The position numbers were made by a program, and so were the translations under genes. This document shows positions 21,246 to 31,642 of a DNA stretch of 64,000 nt, piece after piece; position 1 is the stretch's first letter, and each line of letters begins with the position of its first letter. The notes beneath the pieces are model-generated. The model saw nothing but the letters and a program-made list of their open reading frames with translations. It did no database searches and had not been told where the DNA came from. Source of the DNA: Closterium sp. Naga37s-1 (taxonomy: Eukaryota; Streptophyta; Zygnematophyceae; Desmidiales; Closteriaceae). The stretch covers positions 1,798,501 to 1,862,500 of the forward strand of contig CANJKZ010000777.1 in the NCBI GenBank assembly GCA_947471745.1. The letters run 5' to 3'.

Positions 21246-24200
21246 TCAAGAAGTGAGCAAGTGAGGCCAAGTAGGCACAAGACCTAGCATCGTACAGAAG
21301 CGCTGATGATCACAAGGCGGAAGTGCCTTGGTAAAGATATCAGCAGCGTTGGCCTCAGAGGCCACGTAAGCAAGGCGCAGCTGACCACGCTGCTGCAGCT
21401 CACGAGCAAGGAAGTAGCGAAGAGCAATGTGCTTCGTTCTGTGCTCCAGTCTGTGCTCCCGACACAAGGCCAGCATGGCCTTGTTGTCTACGTACAGAAC
21501 TGGAGGAGAACGAGGCGGCTCTCCTAGGTCAGTCAGCAGGTAGGTGAGCCAGCGTAGCTCCTGTGCAGCCATGGCCCCCGCGTAGATCTCAGCCTCACAG
21601 CTGGAGCCGAGAACAGAAGACGAGCGGGTAGACCGCCACGAAACAGAGCCGGAACCAAGGCTGAAGGTGTAACCCTGTGACGACCGCTGCGTAGCTTGGT
21701 CGTCAGCCCAAGAAGCGTCTGCGTGACCTGTGAGGACTACTGGACGTCGCCCTACAAGCACTAGCCCCATGCCCGACGTACTGCACAAGTAGCGCAACAC
21801 CCTCTTCGCTGCAGCCATGTGCTCTGGTCGGTGTCTCCCAGGAGCAACATAGCGTGCCAAGATGCTAAGAGGGTATGCAAGGTCAGGTCGTGTGCAGGTC
21901 ATCAGGTACATGAGGTAGCCAACAAGCTCTGGGTACGGGCCACTCGGCTCTACGGACTCATCCGAAGGCAGAGCTGAGAGCGAGTGGCGAGTAGACAGAG
22001 GAGTGGCCTGAGGCGAGGAGTACGTGAAGTCGAAGCGCTGAAGGACCTGCTTCACCATGTGTGACTGAGTCAGGGTAATGGTGCGCTGTGCTCTGTCCCG
22101 GGTGATCTGCAAGCCAAGGTAGCTGCGCAGTTCACCCAGGTCTGTGCACGTGTGTCTCTTCTGCAGCTCGGACTTCACGTGGGCGAGTCCAGCAGTGTCA
22201 GCAGTGGCAAAGACCAAGTCGTCGACGTACACGAGGATGTAGAACGGCGGCAAAGAGGTGTCGGTGCGCAGAAACAGCGACGGGTCGGCAGTAGAAGGAG
22301 CAAACCCAAGAGCCGCAAGTGTAGTCCTCAGCGTGTCGTGCCACTCACGGGGCGCCTGGCGGAGACCGTAGACTGGCCGCCGGAGGCTCCACTGGGTACC
22401 AGGGGGAAACGACCCAGTGAAGCCAGGTGGGCGGCGCAGCCAGATCTCCTTGTGCAGGCTGCCCTACAGGAAAGCTGTGCTGAAGTCAAGAGAGTGAAGC
22501 TCGTAGTCGCGCTGAGCGGCTATGTGCAGCAGCACCCGAAGAGTGGTCATCTTCGGGGTGGGAGAGAAGGTCTGAAAGTAGTCAACTCCCTGCCGCTGAC
22601 TGAAGCCTCGAGCCACGTAACGCGCCTTGAAGACAGGCGGAGAACCCGGCGGCCACTTCACCCTGAAAATCCACATGCCACTGACGATGTTCGCCCCAGG
22701 TGGGGGAACCTCGTCGACGTAGGTGCCTGTGGACTTCCAGGAAGCCATCTCTGCGTCCATGGCTGACTGCCACTGAGAGGAGTAGGGACCCTCGATCGCC
22801 TCAGCGTACGATCGAGGAGTCGGGATGTCTGGTGCATCCGGGTCTCCCTCAGGGGCAATCAGCGTGGACACGAGATGAGGCAAAGCAGCAGCAAAACACT
22901 GGAACTCCTCCTGCCTGTCCTCAAGGACGTCCGTGCTAAGAGCACACTCACCCCCGACGGACGGAGGACAGACAGACCCAGACTCAGCAACAAGACTCGC
23001 AGCGTAGACTAGACGACAGCGAGCAGCAAAGTCGACAAGCTCAGCAACCAAGGCAGACGCAGCAGTGGACTCAAAGGAAGGGTCAGTGACAACAGTAGCC
23101 AGGAGACGCGTGACAGTAGGACTGGCAGCACGAAGAGAGTTAGACTCCGGGTCAGCAAGGACAGGAAGAGAGGACTCTGGAGGAGACGGCAATGGGACAC
23201 GCAGAGGAGCAGTGGAAGTACGCAGTGCCATCTGGTGTGTGCCTGGGACCGCAGGAGGACGCGGACGCGGAGCACGACGACTAGTGCGAGCAGCACGAAC
23301 AGGCGACGCAGGACGAGACGCAGGCTCACGACGCTCAGCAAGACCTCCAGTAGGACCAGTGTAGGGAGAAGGAGCAGGCAGGGGGGAGGCGGGCTGTAAT
23401 TGTGACTGCGACTGGAGAGGCTGTGGACACTCTAAGGGAGGAGCAGGACCAGTAGAGGGCGGGAGACCAAGAACCTGCTCAAGGAGCGGAACGAAGTACG
23501 GCCGCGGCCTCGCAGCGCCTCCAGAACCAGCAGGGGCAGCACCAGTACCCCCAGCGGCAGCACCAGCGCCAGCAGCACCTCCAGCTCCAACAGCGCCAAC
23601 TCCAGCACCCTCAGACGCACCAGCGCCAGCAGCACCTCCAGCGCCAACACCCCCAGCAGCTCCACCTCCAGCAGCTCCAGCTCCAGCAGCACCAACTCCA
23701 GCAGGACCGTCAGCTCCAGCAGCCTCAGCAGCACCCCCAGGCCCAGCAGCTCCAGTACCGCCAGGACGAGCACCTCCAGGACCAGTGGCTCCAGTAACTC
23801 CAGTGCCGACCCCAGGGTCAGCAGTAATAGCAGCACCTCCAGCTCCAGCAGCACGGCTCCAGCGCCGGGCAAACCACTCGCGCAGCTCCTGTGGAGAGGG
23901 TAGCTCTCGCCTCGACGAAGCACCCGAAGGGGCCCAAAACCCAGCACCGCCAGGCTCCGCACCCCCAAGCTCCGCACCCCCAGGCTCAGCACCCCCAGGC
24001 TTCGTACCCCCAGGCTCAGCACCCCCAGGCTCCGCACCCCCAGGCCCAGCATCCCCAGACTCAGCACCCCCAGAGTCAACAGCTACCTCGACAGGCTCGA
24101 CTGCGTCTACCTGGGACACACCTGACGGGGCAGGACCCTGAGGGGGGAGGGGGTCTACCGGGGGGGGACCTGGCGCAAGGAAGAGCGGCGGCGGGGGGAG

Positions 24201-26212
24201 GGGCGCAGTGCGGTAGGGGAAGAGACGGTAGTAAGGAACCGACTCGTCAAACGTGACGTCCTGGGAGGACAGAACACGGCGCGAGGTGGGGTGGTAAAAC
24301 TGCCAACTAGGCGCGTCAGGGGGGAAGCCAAGGAAGACGCAGGGAACCGCACGGGGGGACAGCTTGTCCGCAGACAAGTCGCGGACAAACGCCCAAGATC
24401 CCGAGACACGAAACGCAGACGCATCGCCAACCTTCCCCGTCCACCGCAAGGTGGGGGAGGTCTCTGGCAAAGAGACCCGGGGCTGAAGGTTGATCTGATG
24501 CGCTGCGTACTGAACCGCAAACGGCCACAGAAAATGGGGAGCAGCCGCATGGATCATGGACGTACGAGCGACGTCCATGACCATGCCAATGCGGCGCTCA
24601 GCAATCCCATTTTGCTGTGGAGAGGCCGGAAGCGTGAAGGTCTGGCGGATGCCCTGTGCACGACAGAAGGCTCCCAGAAGGGCAGAGGAAAACTCCCCGC
24701 CTCTGTCAGAGTGCAGACGCAGAACAGGAAAGTCCGAGCCGAAACTCTCTCTGAGCTGGAGACGAGCTGCGCGGATCCAGTCGATCAACACCTCAGTGAC
24801 GTCACCCTTGCTGCGCAAGGGGAACACCGTGGTGTAACGCGAGTAGTCGTCAACCACCAACAGGAAGTAACGCTCGTGACCCTGGCCACGGACGCGGGCG
24901 GGGCCCCACACGTCCATGTGAAGAGTCTGCAGCGGAGCCTCTGTCGGAGGAAACTCGGAGGAGTGAGGGGCGGCGCGCTGCCGCCCCTCGATGCAGGGAA
25001 CGCAGGTAGGGGCAGGCCCCGGAGGGAGGGGAGGGAGGGACCGGGGGAGACCAGAGACAAGGACACGGGAGGCCATGCCTCGGAGACGAGGCAGGGAGTG
25101 GTGACCAAGGCGGTGGTGCCAGAGGAGAGTCTGGTGAGACAGGAGACGACACGAGCAGGGGGCAGACTCAGGACCAGACCTGGACGTCGCAGCAGACGCC
25201 TGACCCGACGCAGCTACCTGACCAGACGCAGTAGACTGAGGAGGACCAGTAGTCAGTGTGTACAGGCTCGACCCCGGTCGACGAGTTAACGTGGCCAAGT
25301 GTCGGCCCGTCCGAGCACACGTGCAGTGGGTCACCCGCTGACTCGCAGGAGTGAACTGGTGAACCCCCCCATCCTGTAGATCTACACCACTCACCAAGTT
25401 CGTAGAGAACGAGGGGAGGTAAAGACCTGACAGGGTGCCAGAGGGGGCCGCCGGATACGGTAATACAGTGGAGAAGTGGGCAAGGACAGGACCCCCGGAG
25501 GGGTGTGCCAAGGAGACCGCCACTGGCCGACTAAGTGGCGTGAGTGTGGTGCGGTCTCGAAAGAAGGAGCGGGAAGCACCCGAGTCAAGGGTGAAGGTGT
25601 GGGAGGCCTGAGTCGACGTGGTACCTGAGAGAGCAGACTCACCAGCACCTGGGGCAGCAGACTCACTAGCACCGAGAGCAGTAGCCTCACCAGCACCTAG
25701 AGCAACAGCCTCACCAGCACCTAGAGCAGCAGTCCCAATGCCCGGGTCAGGCGGAACACACAAGTAACAGTCGCCCTCATCACTAGTAGACACAGCATAC
25801 ATGGCAGCAAGTATAGCATCAAAGTCAAGATCAAAGATAGCAACCCCCGCCCTAGACAGCTCTCCCCAGCGAGGGATCTCAGTGGCATCAGGGAACTGGT
25901 GACGCCAAGCGTCCGTCAGGCGGCCGAAGCAGCGCTGGGTGGAGTGCGAGCCCCCGCACTACTCACCAGCGCGGTCGCCGGTACGGAGGACGTAGGTACA
26001 GGGACCAGTACCCCCACCTCGCTGACGCGCAGCGTACCACTCACGAAGCTGCTGGGGGGACGGGGTCTCACGAGTGCGCTGCTGCAGCTGGCGCGGACCA
26101 CCACCGGAGCCACTCCTCTGCGCAGAGCCGCGACCAGCTCCACCGCCGCCGCCGCCTCAAAGTCAACTCCACGACCCTCAGCATCAAAGGTAAGGACACT
26201 GGGGGTAGCCAT
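21246..26212 (-). pseudogene. Element D Gag-Pol polyprotein, Gag deleted and two TAG codons
   Basis: It begins MATPSVLTFDAEG at 26212 like element C. After about 19 residues the sequence jumps into the Gly-rich linker in the wrong frame (Gly codons read as Ala), so the capsid-type region is gone. The Pol frame then gives PSPQQLREWYA, the knuckle C-x13-C-x3-H-x4-C (its second Cys follows a TAG at 25959-25961 where relatives have CAG), protease DSGAS, CVPC, integrase D, D and E, the linker with SPQELREWFA, RT with YVDD (about 22230) and RNase H. A second CAG-to-TAG change lies at 22464-22466, in the AFLQG box of RT. From 25958 to 21246 the Pol part is otherwise open. Confidence 0.92.
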
Positions 26213-27045
26213 GACAGCAGTGGTCTAGCAGGGAGTGCTCTCACCAGTCCGGGTGGGTAGGGCCGGGGCGTGCCGGTAGGAACAGGGCTGCAACCGTGGT
26301 GGCAGCGGTTCGGCAGTGGCAGTAGCGGCTCGACGGCGGCTCGTTAGTGGCGGCTCGACGGCGGCCTCGGCGGCTCGGCGGCTCGGCTGCTCGGCGGCTC
26401 GGCTGCTTGGCGGCTCGGCGGCTCGGCGGTTCGGCGGCTCGGCGGCTCGGCGGCTCGGCGGCTCGGCGATTCGGCAGCTCGGCGGCTCGGCGGTTCGGCT
26501 GCTTGGCGGCTGGGCGGCTCGGCGGTGAAGGGGCCGGGGAGGGGCCGAAAGGGGCGGCGACGGGGCCGCAAGGGGCGGCGACGGGGCCGCTAAGGGTGGT
26601 GACGAGGCCGCAAGAGGGCGGCACTGGGGCCGCGAGAGGGCGGCGACGCGGCCGCGAGAGGGCGGCACTGGGGCCGCGAGAGGGCGGCGACGAGGCCGCG
26701 AGGAGCGGCTGCAGGGCCGTGACGGGCGGCGACGCGGCCGCTAAGGGCGGCGGCGGGGCCGCGAACGGCGGCGACGGGGCCGCGAGAGGGCGGCGACGGG
26801 GCCGTGGAGGTGGGGCCGCAAGGGGCCGCTGAGGGCGGCGCGACGGGCCGCTAGGGGGCGGCGACGGGGTCGCGAGGGGCCGTGAGAGGGGGGGGGGGCG
26901 CTAAGGGCGGCGCGACGGGTCGCTAAGGGGAGGGCGGCACACAGGGCGCGCCTCGGTCAGGGGCGACTCGATCTCAGGGCAGGAAAAAGAAAGAAAACTC
27001 GATTTTCAGTGGTGGGCCCTATGAAAAGTTCCCACTAGGGAACCT
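26213..27045 (-). repeat. GC-rich leader of element D
   Basis: About 830 bp of GGCGGCTCGGC-type repeats (26330-26520) and GGCGGCGACGGGGCCGC-type repeats (26550-26900). In element sense it can be read as R-R-A-A-E-P-P-S repeats, as in element C. A donor-like CTG|GTGAGA lies at 26247-26240 on the - strand. I see no separate gene. Confidence 0.65.
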
Positions 27046-27056
27046 GCTCTATACCA
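27046..27056 (-). other. Element D primer binding site
   Basis: The - strand reads TGGTATAGAGC next to the LTR: the initiator tRNA-Met site with one base (C) deleted. Confidence 0.75.
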
Positions 27057-27182
27057 TGTGAAGAAATGAGGAATGAATGAACTAGCAAGCAGATGGGTAC
27101 AAGTAGGAAAGCCTAAAAGTGTTGTACCCCATATCGTCTACCCCACTACAGCCTACACAGACTATAGCATATGAGTTTGACA
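27057..27182 (-). repeat. Element D 5' LTR (126 bp)
   Basis: It is the pair of 20923-21048 and is followed by the target duplication TGAAG (27183-27187). Confidence 0.94.
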
Positions 27183-27222
27183 TGAAGCAAGGTCACGCAA
27201 AATATTTCGCGACATGCTGGAG

Positions 27223-27476
27223 GGAACGGAAAACGTCGAATTTAGAGCACTTGCAAAACTCATTCACTGGTGCCCAGGTGTGATAAGGGGAGGCCGAGTT
27301 GTAGAGGACCAGCATGGGTGTCACAGCAATACACCGCACATGGTTCCGCGCTTTGACAGCGGCCGCATTGGGAGAATGCATCTGACCTTTTCGTGCTTCT
27401 GGCCGGCTGACTTTAAACCCGTAATCGGTGGATGGGTGCTGACCCAAGGATTTTATATTGGAATGTTGAATGATCG
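27223..27476 (+). CDS. F-box protein gene, second exon (start uncertain)
   Basis: The frame reads ENVEFRALAKLIHWCPG, then VIRGGRVVEDQHG, and on to GFYIGMLNDR. It ends at a strong donor (GATCG|GTAAGT, 27476/27477) inside the Arg codon, which the next exon completes. Two starts fit the F-box exon in phase: 27223 (after CTGGAG, joining the donor near 20868) or 27248 (after TTTAGAG, joining the donor at 20907 and giving a 76-nt intron before element D arrived). In both cases element D lies in the intron. I do not recognise the domain after the F-box. Confidence 0.55.
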
Positions 27477-28135
27477 GTAAGTCCGTTCTCCTTTGTGCTT
27501 CCTGGGAATGAATGTCTGGCAGTGTGTTCCCGACTTATTCAAATGGACTAGGCCAGACCAGGTAGGTGCAGGGTGACTTAAGGGTATGGGAGGGAGGAGG
27601 GAGGAGGGCCTAGGGGACAGCTGGGGTTTGGGAATAGCAACATGGCAAATACCATAAACAAGGGCCTACCTCGACCAACATCAAGCCATCAGGTGGCGGG
27701 CCTAGATGGCGCAGGGTTGGGGAGCCTTGCCACTTGTAGGGTCTCGAGCCTCGCGGACCGAGAGGAGGTCTCCAAGGCGATGGTTCAATGGTTGATCATT
27801 GTTGCTAGGTAACTATGATTAAGGAAACACGGCTCGATATTCGAAATTAAAGAACAATTTGGCAAGAGAGGCATTATGCATGCGTTTCCTTATCTCTTTT
27901 CCTCTCCCTCTCCCCCAATGATCAAGCAACTCAAAAGTAGACAAATGTTACGAAGGGGATCTGTTCGCTTTCTCAATGACCCTGACATCATGCCCCTGCT
28001 TTTCAGCAATGTATCTTGTGCCTCATGCGCTTGGTTGGCATGGCATTTAGCTATGCTGGTTCAAGCATGAAGTGCATTCAATAGTTGTTACTGCTTTCCT
28101 TTCCACGATAACGCATTTCCTTGTCTCATCATCAG
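27477..28135 (+). other. Intron of the F-box gene
   Basis: GTAAGT donor and ATCAG acceptor, 659 nt. It contains purine-rich stretches (27570-27620). I see no gene in it. Confidence 0.5.
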
Positions 28136-28202
28136 GTTGCATGGTTCACTTTCTGGGCGCTCGTTCGTACAAGATAAGTTTTGCCCTTACTACTCATCGG
28201 AG
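28136..28202 (+). CDS. F-box protein gene, third exon
   Basis: A 67-nt exon after a pyrimidine-rich ATCAG acceptor. It completes the split Arg codon, then reads LHGSLSGRSFVQDKFCPYYS, then Ser-Glu, and ends at GAG|GTGAGT. Phase is consistent on both sides. Confidence 0.6.
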
Positions 28203-28313
28203 GTGAGTTCAGTCCCTTGTTTGATGGTAAAAAAGAACCTGAACATTCCCCATCTACATTGGTTCGTTTTCCTTCTTTATGCCATTAAAAAAAATGTCTA
28301 AATTGTTCGACAG

Positions 28314-28394
28314 GTCTGGGACACTACTGACAGCTCGCATTTGAACCATGGATCTGACACCGTTACCTTCATGGTTCAGTATACTTGCACAAAG
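28314..28394 (+). CDS. F-box protein gene, fourth exon
   Basis: An 81-nt exon (27 codons) from a GACAG acceptor to AAAG|GTGCGT. It reads VWDTTDSSHLNHGSDTVTFM and ends QYTCTK. It starts and ends in phase 0, matching the third exon. Confidence 0.6.
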
Positions 28395-28577
28395 GTGCGT
28401 CCTACCACCTACCCTGGTAACATAGTTACTTTCTCAAATGGTACCTTTGTACTTGGAATACTTACCAGTGGAGTAAGATTTCTCCTTTTCACAACACAAC
28501 AAATAAAACCCTTTCCCAACTTCGCAACATCTTTTTTAACTGGCCATTGTGCCTCTTGCTGGGTCATTTTTACTCAG

Positions 28578-28607
28578 CAGTTAAGGACTCTTACAGCAAA
28601 GACATGA
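28578..28607 (+). CDS. F-box protein gene, likely last exon (tandem CAGCAG acceptor)
   Basis: After a pyrimidine-rich tract the sequence CTCAGCAG offers two acceptors three bases apart. Both keep phase 0 and give (Q)LRTLTAKT followed by TGA at 28605-28607. The alternative frame of this stretch (VKDSYSKDMRAM...) ends in a donor-like GTGAGT at 28741 but does not match the phase of the fourth exon. Confidence 0.45.
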   Translation, partial: QLRTLTAKT

Positions 28608-30207
28608 GAGCAATGCCAACAGGACCAGGGGTGGCACAGGAGGGAAGGGATGGTGAGGAGGGGATGGAGGAGGGGATACAGCAAGGCATGGAGCATGGGG
28701 ATCATGACGGGGAAGGTGCCACCAGTTACCATGCCAGCCATGTGAGTCCATCTTCTAACTTGCCGCTAGTGCTGGTTATAAGTTTGTGCTGCCAAAATTT
28801 CTCACACAAGCTATTTTTGAAAAGACATGAGATTCCCCATGTCTGTCCATTGCTGGGAGCTGTTGCTAGAAATACCTTGTACTCAGATGCATTCACCCAA
28901 GTTGCATTCGGTGATAAGCACGTGCTGGCGACAGCTTGCACTTGCCCTTCTAAGGATTGAAATTCATGCAAGTCACTCATGCTGTTATGTTGACTCATCC
29001 GCCCATTCGTGCATCCATGCGAGCCCCTCTGATTCCCATTTTTTCTTCCCGTTCCTTCTCTCCTTCCCTCCCACTCCCGCGCTTCAGCCTGCAGCTGCAG
29101 CGTTAGCCGTGGGAGTGCCTTCAGCTGCGCCCAGTCATGCTGCAGTTCCTCTTGCTGCTCCTCCTCCTGCCCCGCTTGCTCCTCCTACTGCCGAACCTTT
29201 TTCTGATCCTCCTGCTGCTACAGCCGTTCGTGCCGCGCCTGCCATAGTTCCTCGTGCTACGGTCATTGCTGATCCAACGTTGTCCTCTCAAGCCCGTCGT
29301 GCTGCTTCACAAACTAACCAGCGGTGTGTTTCCGCCTTCCCAGGTAACCTACAGTTTCCAATGGAAGAGTGGGAGGGAAGGGAAGGTTTTATGGGCGGGC
29401 GATGAAGGAAGCAGTTGGTGGAGGGGTTGGTTGGAGGGAAGCTCGGCAGGGTAGGAGGAGGGCATGTAGGCATAGAGGGGAGGGGGTGGTGGGATAAAGG
29501 GGGGAAGGTTGGCAGAGAGGGGGAAACAGAGGTTGGAGAGGGGAGAGGGGGTTGGGATAGAGAATGGGAGGATGGTAGTGAGAGGGGTGAATGTTGACAG
29601 CAAGGGAGGGGAAAGCTTTGTAGTGACTTGTGTGGGAAAGGTGGGAAGAGGGGATATGGTTAGCAGAGAAGGGCGGGAGGGGAGAGAGGGGACTTCGGCA
29701 GAGATGGGGAAAGGACAGAGGTAAGCGCGCGCAGATGGGGGAAAGCTTGCGAAGGACAAAAGGAAGAAAGGTTGTTAGGTAAGGGAAGAGGAGGTTGGCA
29801 AAGAAGTGGGTTGGGAAGTTGACAGAGAAAGGGCGAAGGGGGTTCTGCTGTTGCCGCCTTGTCATCCCATGGGTGTCATAACTTTTGCGTTTTTTGTGTC
29901 TCAAAAAGCTGGAGCATTGTGGCGAGCGCAGTCTGATTTCAAACAGTGCTTCGTTTTTTCCAACGCCCTTTTTCCATAACCGTCTTTCTTTCCCGTGCAT
30001 GCGCAGCAGCCAAGCTCAAGACTCACAAATATCAAACCAGTTTGGACAATTTGGGAATAAGAACCCACGTCTTCCACATACGATTGCACATGCTTGTCCT
30101 CATGCCATAATGCATGCCCATCTTTACCCTGTCCCGTTTTCCTGCCCTGCCCCGTTTACTTGTCCTACAGCGCATGCTTCTCGCCATGCCTCTCGTCATG
30201 CCTCTCA
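28608..30207 (+). other. Non-TE host sequence with possible Ala/Pro-rich exons, no confirmed gene
   Basis: From 29091 (after a GCTTCAG acceptor) to 29342 (before CAG|GTAACC) one frame codes an Ala/Pro-rich stretch that could be an exon. 29360-29760 is a purine-rich strand with many GGGAGAGG-like runs. 29880-30200 holds a His/Ala-rich frame. None of these has a recognisable domain. Confidence 0.3.
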
Positions 30208-30477
30208 GCGTGTTGCATCAGCTGCTGCCACTCGCGCTACAGCCGTGACTGCTCCTTGCATCACGACTCGAGCTACTTCTCGTGCTGCCACCCGATCCAC
30301 TTTGGCACCTTACAGCACCACCACCACCTCTGTCACCACCGCCACCACTGCCACCACTGCCCCCACTGCCACCGGCACTACAGGCACCATCGCCACCCAC
30401 CCCATCGCCGGCTACAGTACTGGCACCACTGCCACCCGCATTACCCAACGCACTACCTGTTATGTGATGCTATCATT
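30208..30477 (+). CDS. Candidate host exon (Ala/Thr-rich), 5' part, cut by element E
   Basis: After a CCTCTCAG acceptor-like site the frame reads an Ala/Thr/Ser-rich stretch ending TQRTTCYVMLSF. Removing element E and one copy of TCATT joins it in frame to 38047-38146. No homology is recognised; the low complexity limits confidence. Confidence 0.3.
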
Positions 30478-31543
30478 TGTCAACGGGAGCGTTGTAAGGC
30501 CCCGTCCTCGCTTGGGCGGAGCCAACCTTGTGGTTGGATGTGCGGGGGGTGCAGCCGACCTGCAGCAGTGGGCACGGTGGCCACTGCAAGGGCGCCAAGC
30601 TGGAGGGCGCCTGGCTGGAGGGCGCCGAGCAGGAGGACGCCGCCCTGGACGCCTGGTTGGCGTCCCGGATGCCTGGACGGCGTCCTGGGAACCTGGACGC
30701 CGAGCTGGGCGTCGCCACTACTACCCGGGTGCCTGATCGACGTCGTGGGCGCCTGCACGGCCTTCTAGAAGGCCAGGCGCCGATCTAGGGACCTGGGCGT
30801 CCCGGGGGGCCCACACACCGACCTGGGCGTCTGGTCGGCGTCCTGGGAGGAGGGACGCTGCTCTGGAGGCTTGGTCGGCGTCATGGGCGTCTGGACGCCG
30901 ACATGGGGATTCGAAGGCATCCTGGGCGCCTGGTCGCCGGACTGGGGACGCCGGGCATCCGTGGCCGACTACGGACTGCGCTGGTCGGCCAGGCGTGGTT
31001 GCCCGGTCGACCAGGATACCCGGGCGACGTGCGCAAGTGTCGCCAGGGTGGAGTCTGCAATGCCGACCTCGTGGGTGGTATCCCGAGGTCGACGTGGCTG
31101 GTGGGCGCAGTCGCTGGCGTGGAGTCTGCCAGGCGCCTGCGCTGGGCACGTGACAAGGAAGTGCGCACCAACCAGCTGCGCGCACCTGCGAAGCAGGTGC
31201 ACCGTTGTCCTGCGAGTGCAACGCTGTGCAGCCGACTTGCTGCAGCGTTGGCACCCCGTGGACTGCAACGTTGGCGAACCGCTACTCTGCTACGCTGGAG
31301 CGGTGCGAGCGCTGCTGCGCTAGAGGTCGACCAGCACCCTAGCTAGCACTGATGTAGTCTGTGATGCCAATGTTGTTGCTATTATTGTTGTCATGTTTTC
31401 CTAGTGAAACTCTTGCCAATTCTCCCCGTGAACTAGCAAGAAGCGTGAACACAAGGAAACGACTAAGTGAACGAACGCAGAGATCACACGAGCACACGTG
31501 CCTAGCCCGTAGTCTAGCTCCCGTTGCAGCAGTTATCTCCGCA
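30478..31543 (+). repeat. Element E 5' LTR (1066 bp)
   Basis: It matches 36976-38041 with about ten substitutions. The interior is rich in GGCGTCC/GGACGCC motifs in both orientations, so the transcript could fold strongly. Its last 200 bp are AT-richer (ATTATTGTTGTCATG). Confidence 0.95.
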
Positions 31544-31560
31544 TGGTGCGGTGAGCGTGG
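31544..31560 (+). other. Element E putative primer binding site
   Basis: The sequence directly after the LTR starts TGGTGCGGTGAGCGTGG. It has the expected TGG start but is not the initiator tRNA-Met site, and I could not assign the tRNA. Confidence 0.45.
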
Positions 31561-31642
31561 ACGACACCGCGACGTAGTTCAGTCTAGCCGACTTCGCACT
31601 TACCGATCGTGTTCGTAGACCGGCAGCCGTGCAGTCACTACC

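Larger units (their letters stand above)
20923..27182 (-). mobile_element. Element D: Ty1/copia retrotransposon with a Gag deletion
   Basis: The ends are exact: TGTGAAGAAATG at 20923 and GTTTGACA ending at 27182, flanked by TGAAG (20918-20922 and 27183-27187). The LTRs are 126 bp (20923-21048 and 27057-27182) and differ at two adjacent positions. It belongs to the same subfamily as element C. It interrupts the F-box-protein gene region. Length is 6260 bp. Confidence 0.95.

Noticed and set aside
28589..28741. Exon VKDSYSKDMRAM... of the F-box gene
   Set aside because: It has a good donor but its frame does not match the phase of the preceding exon with either acceptor.
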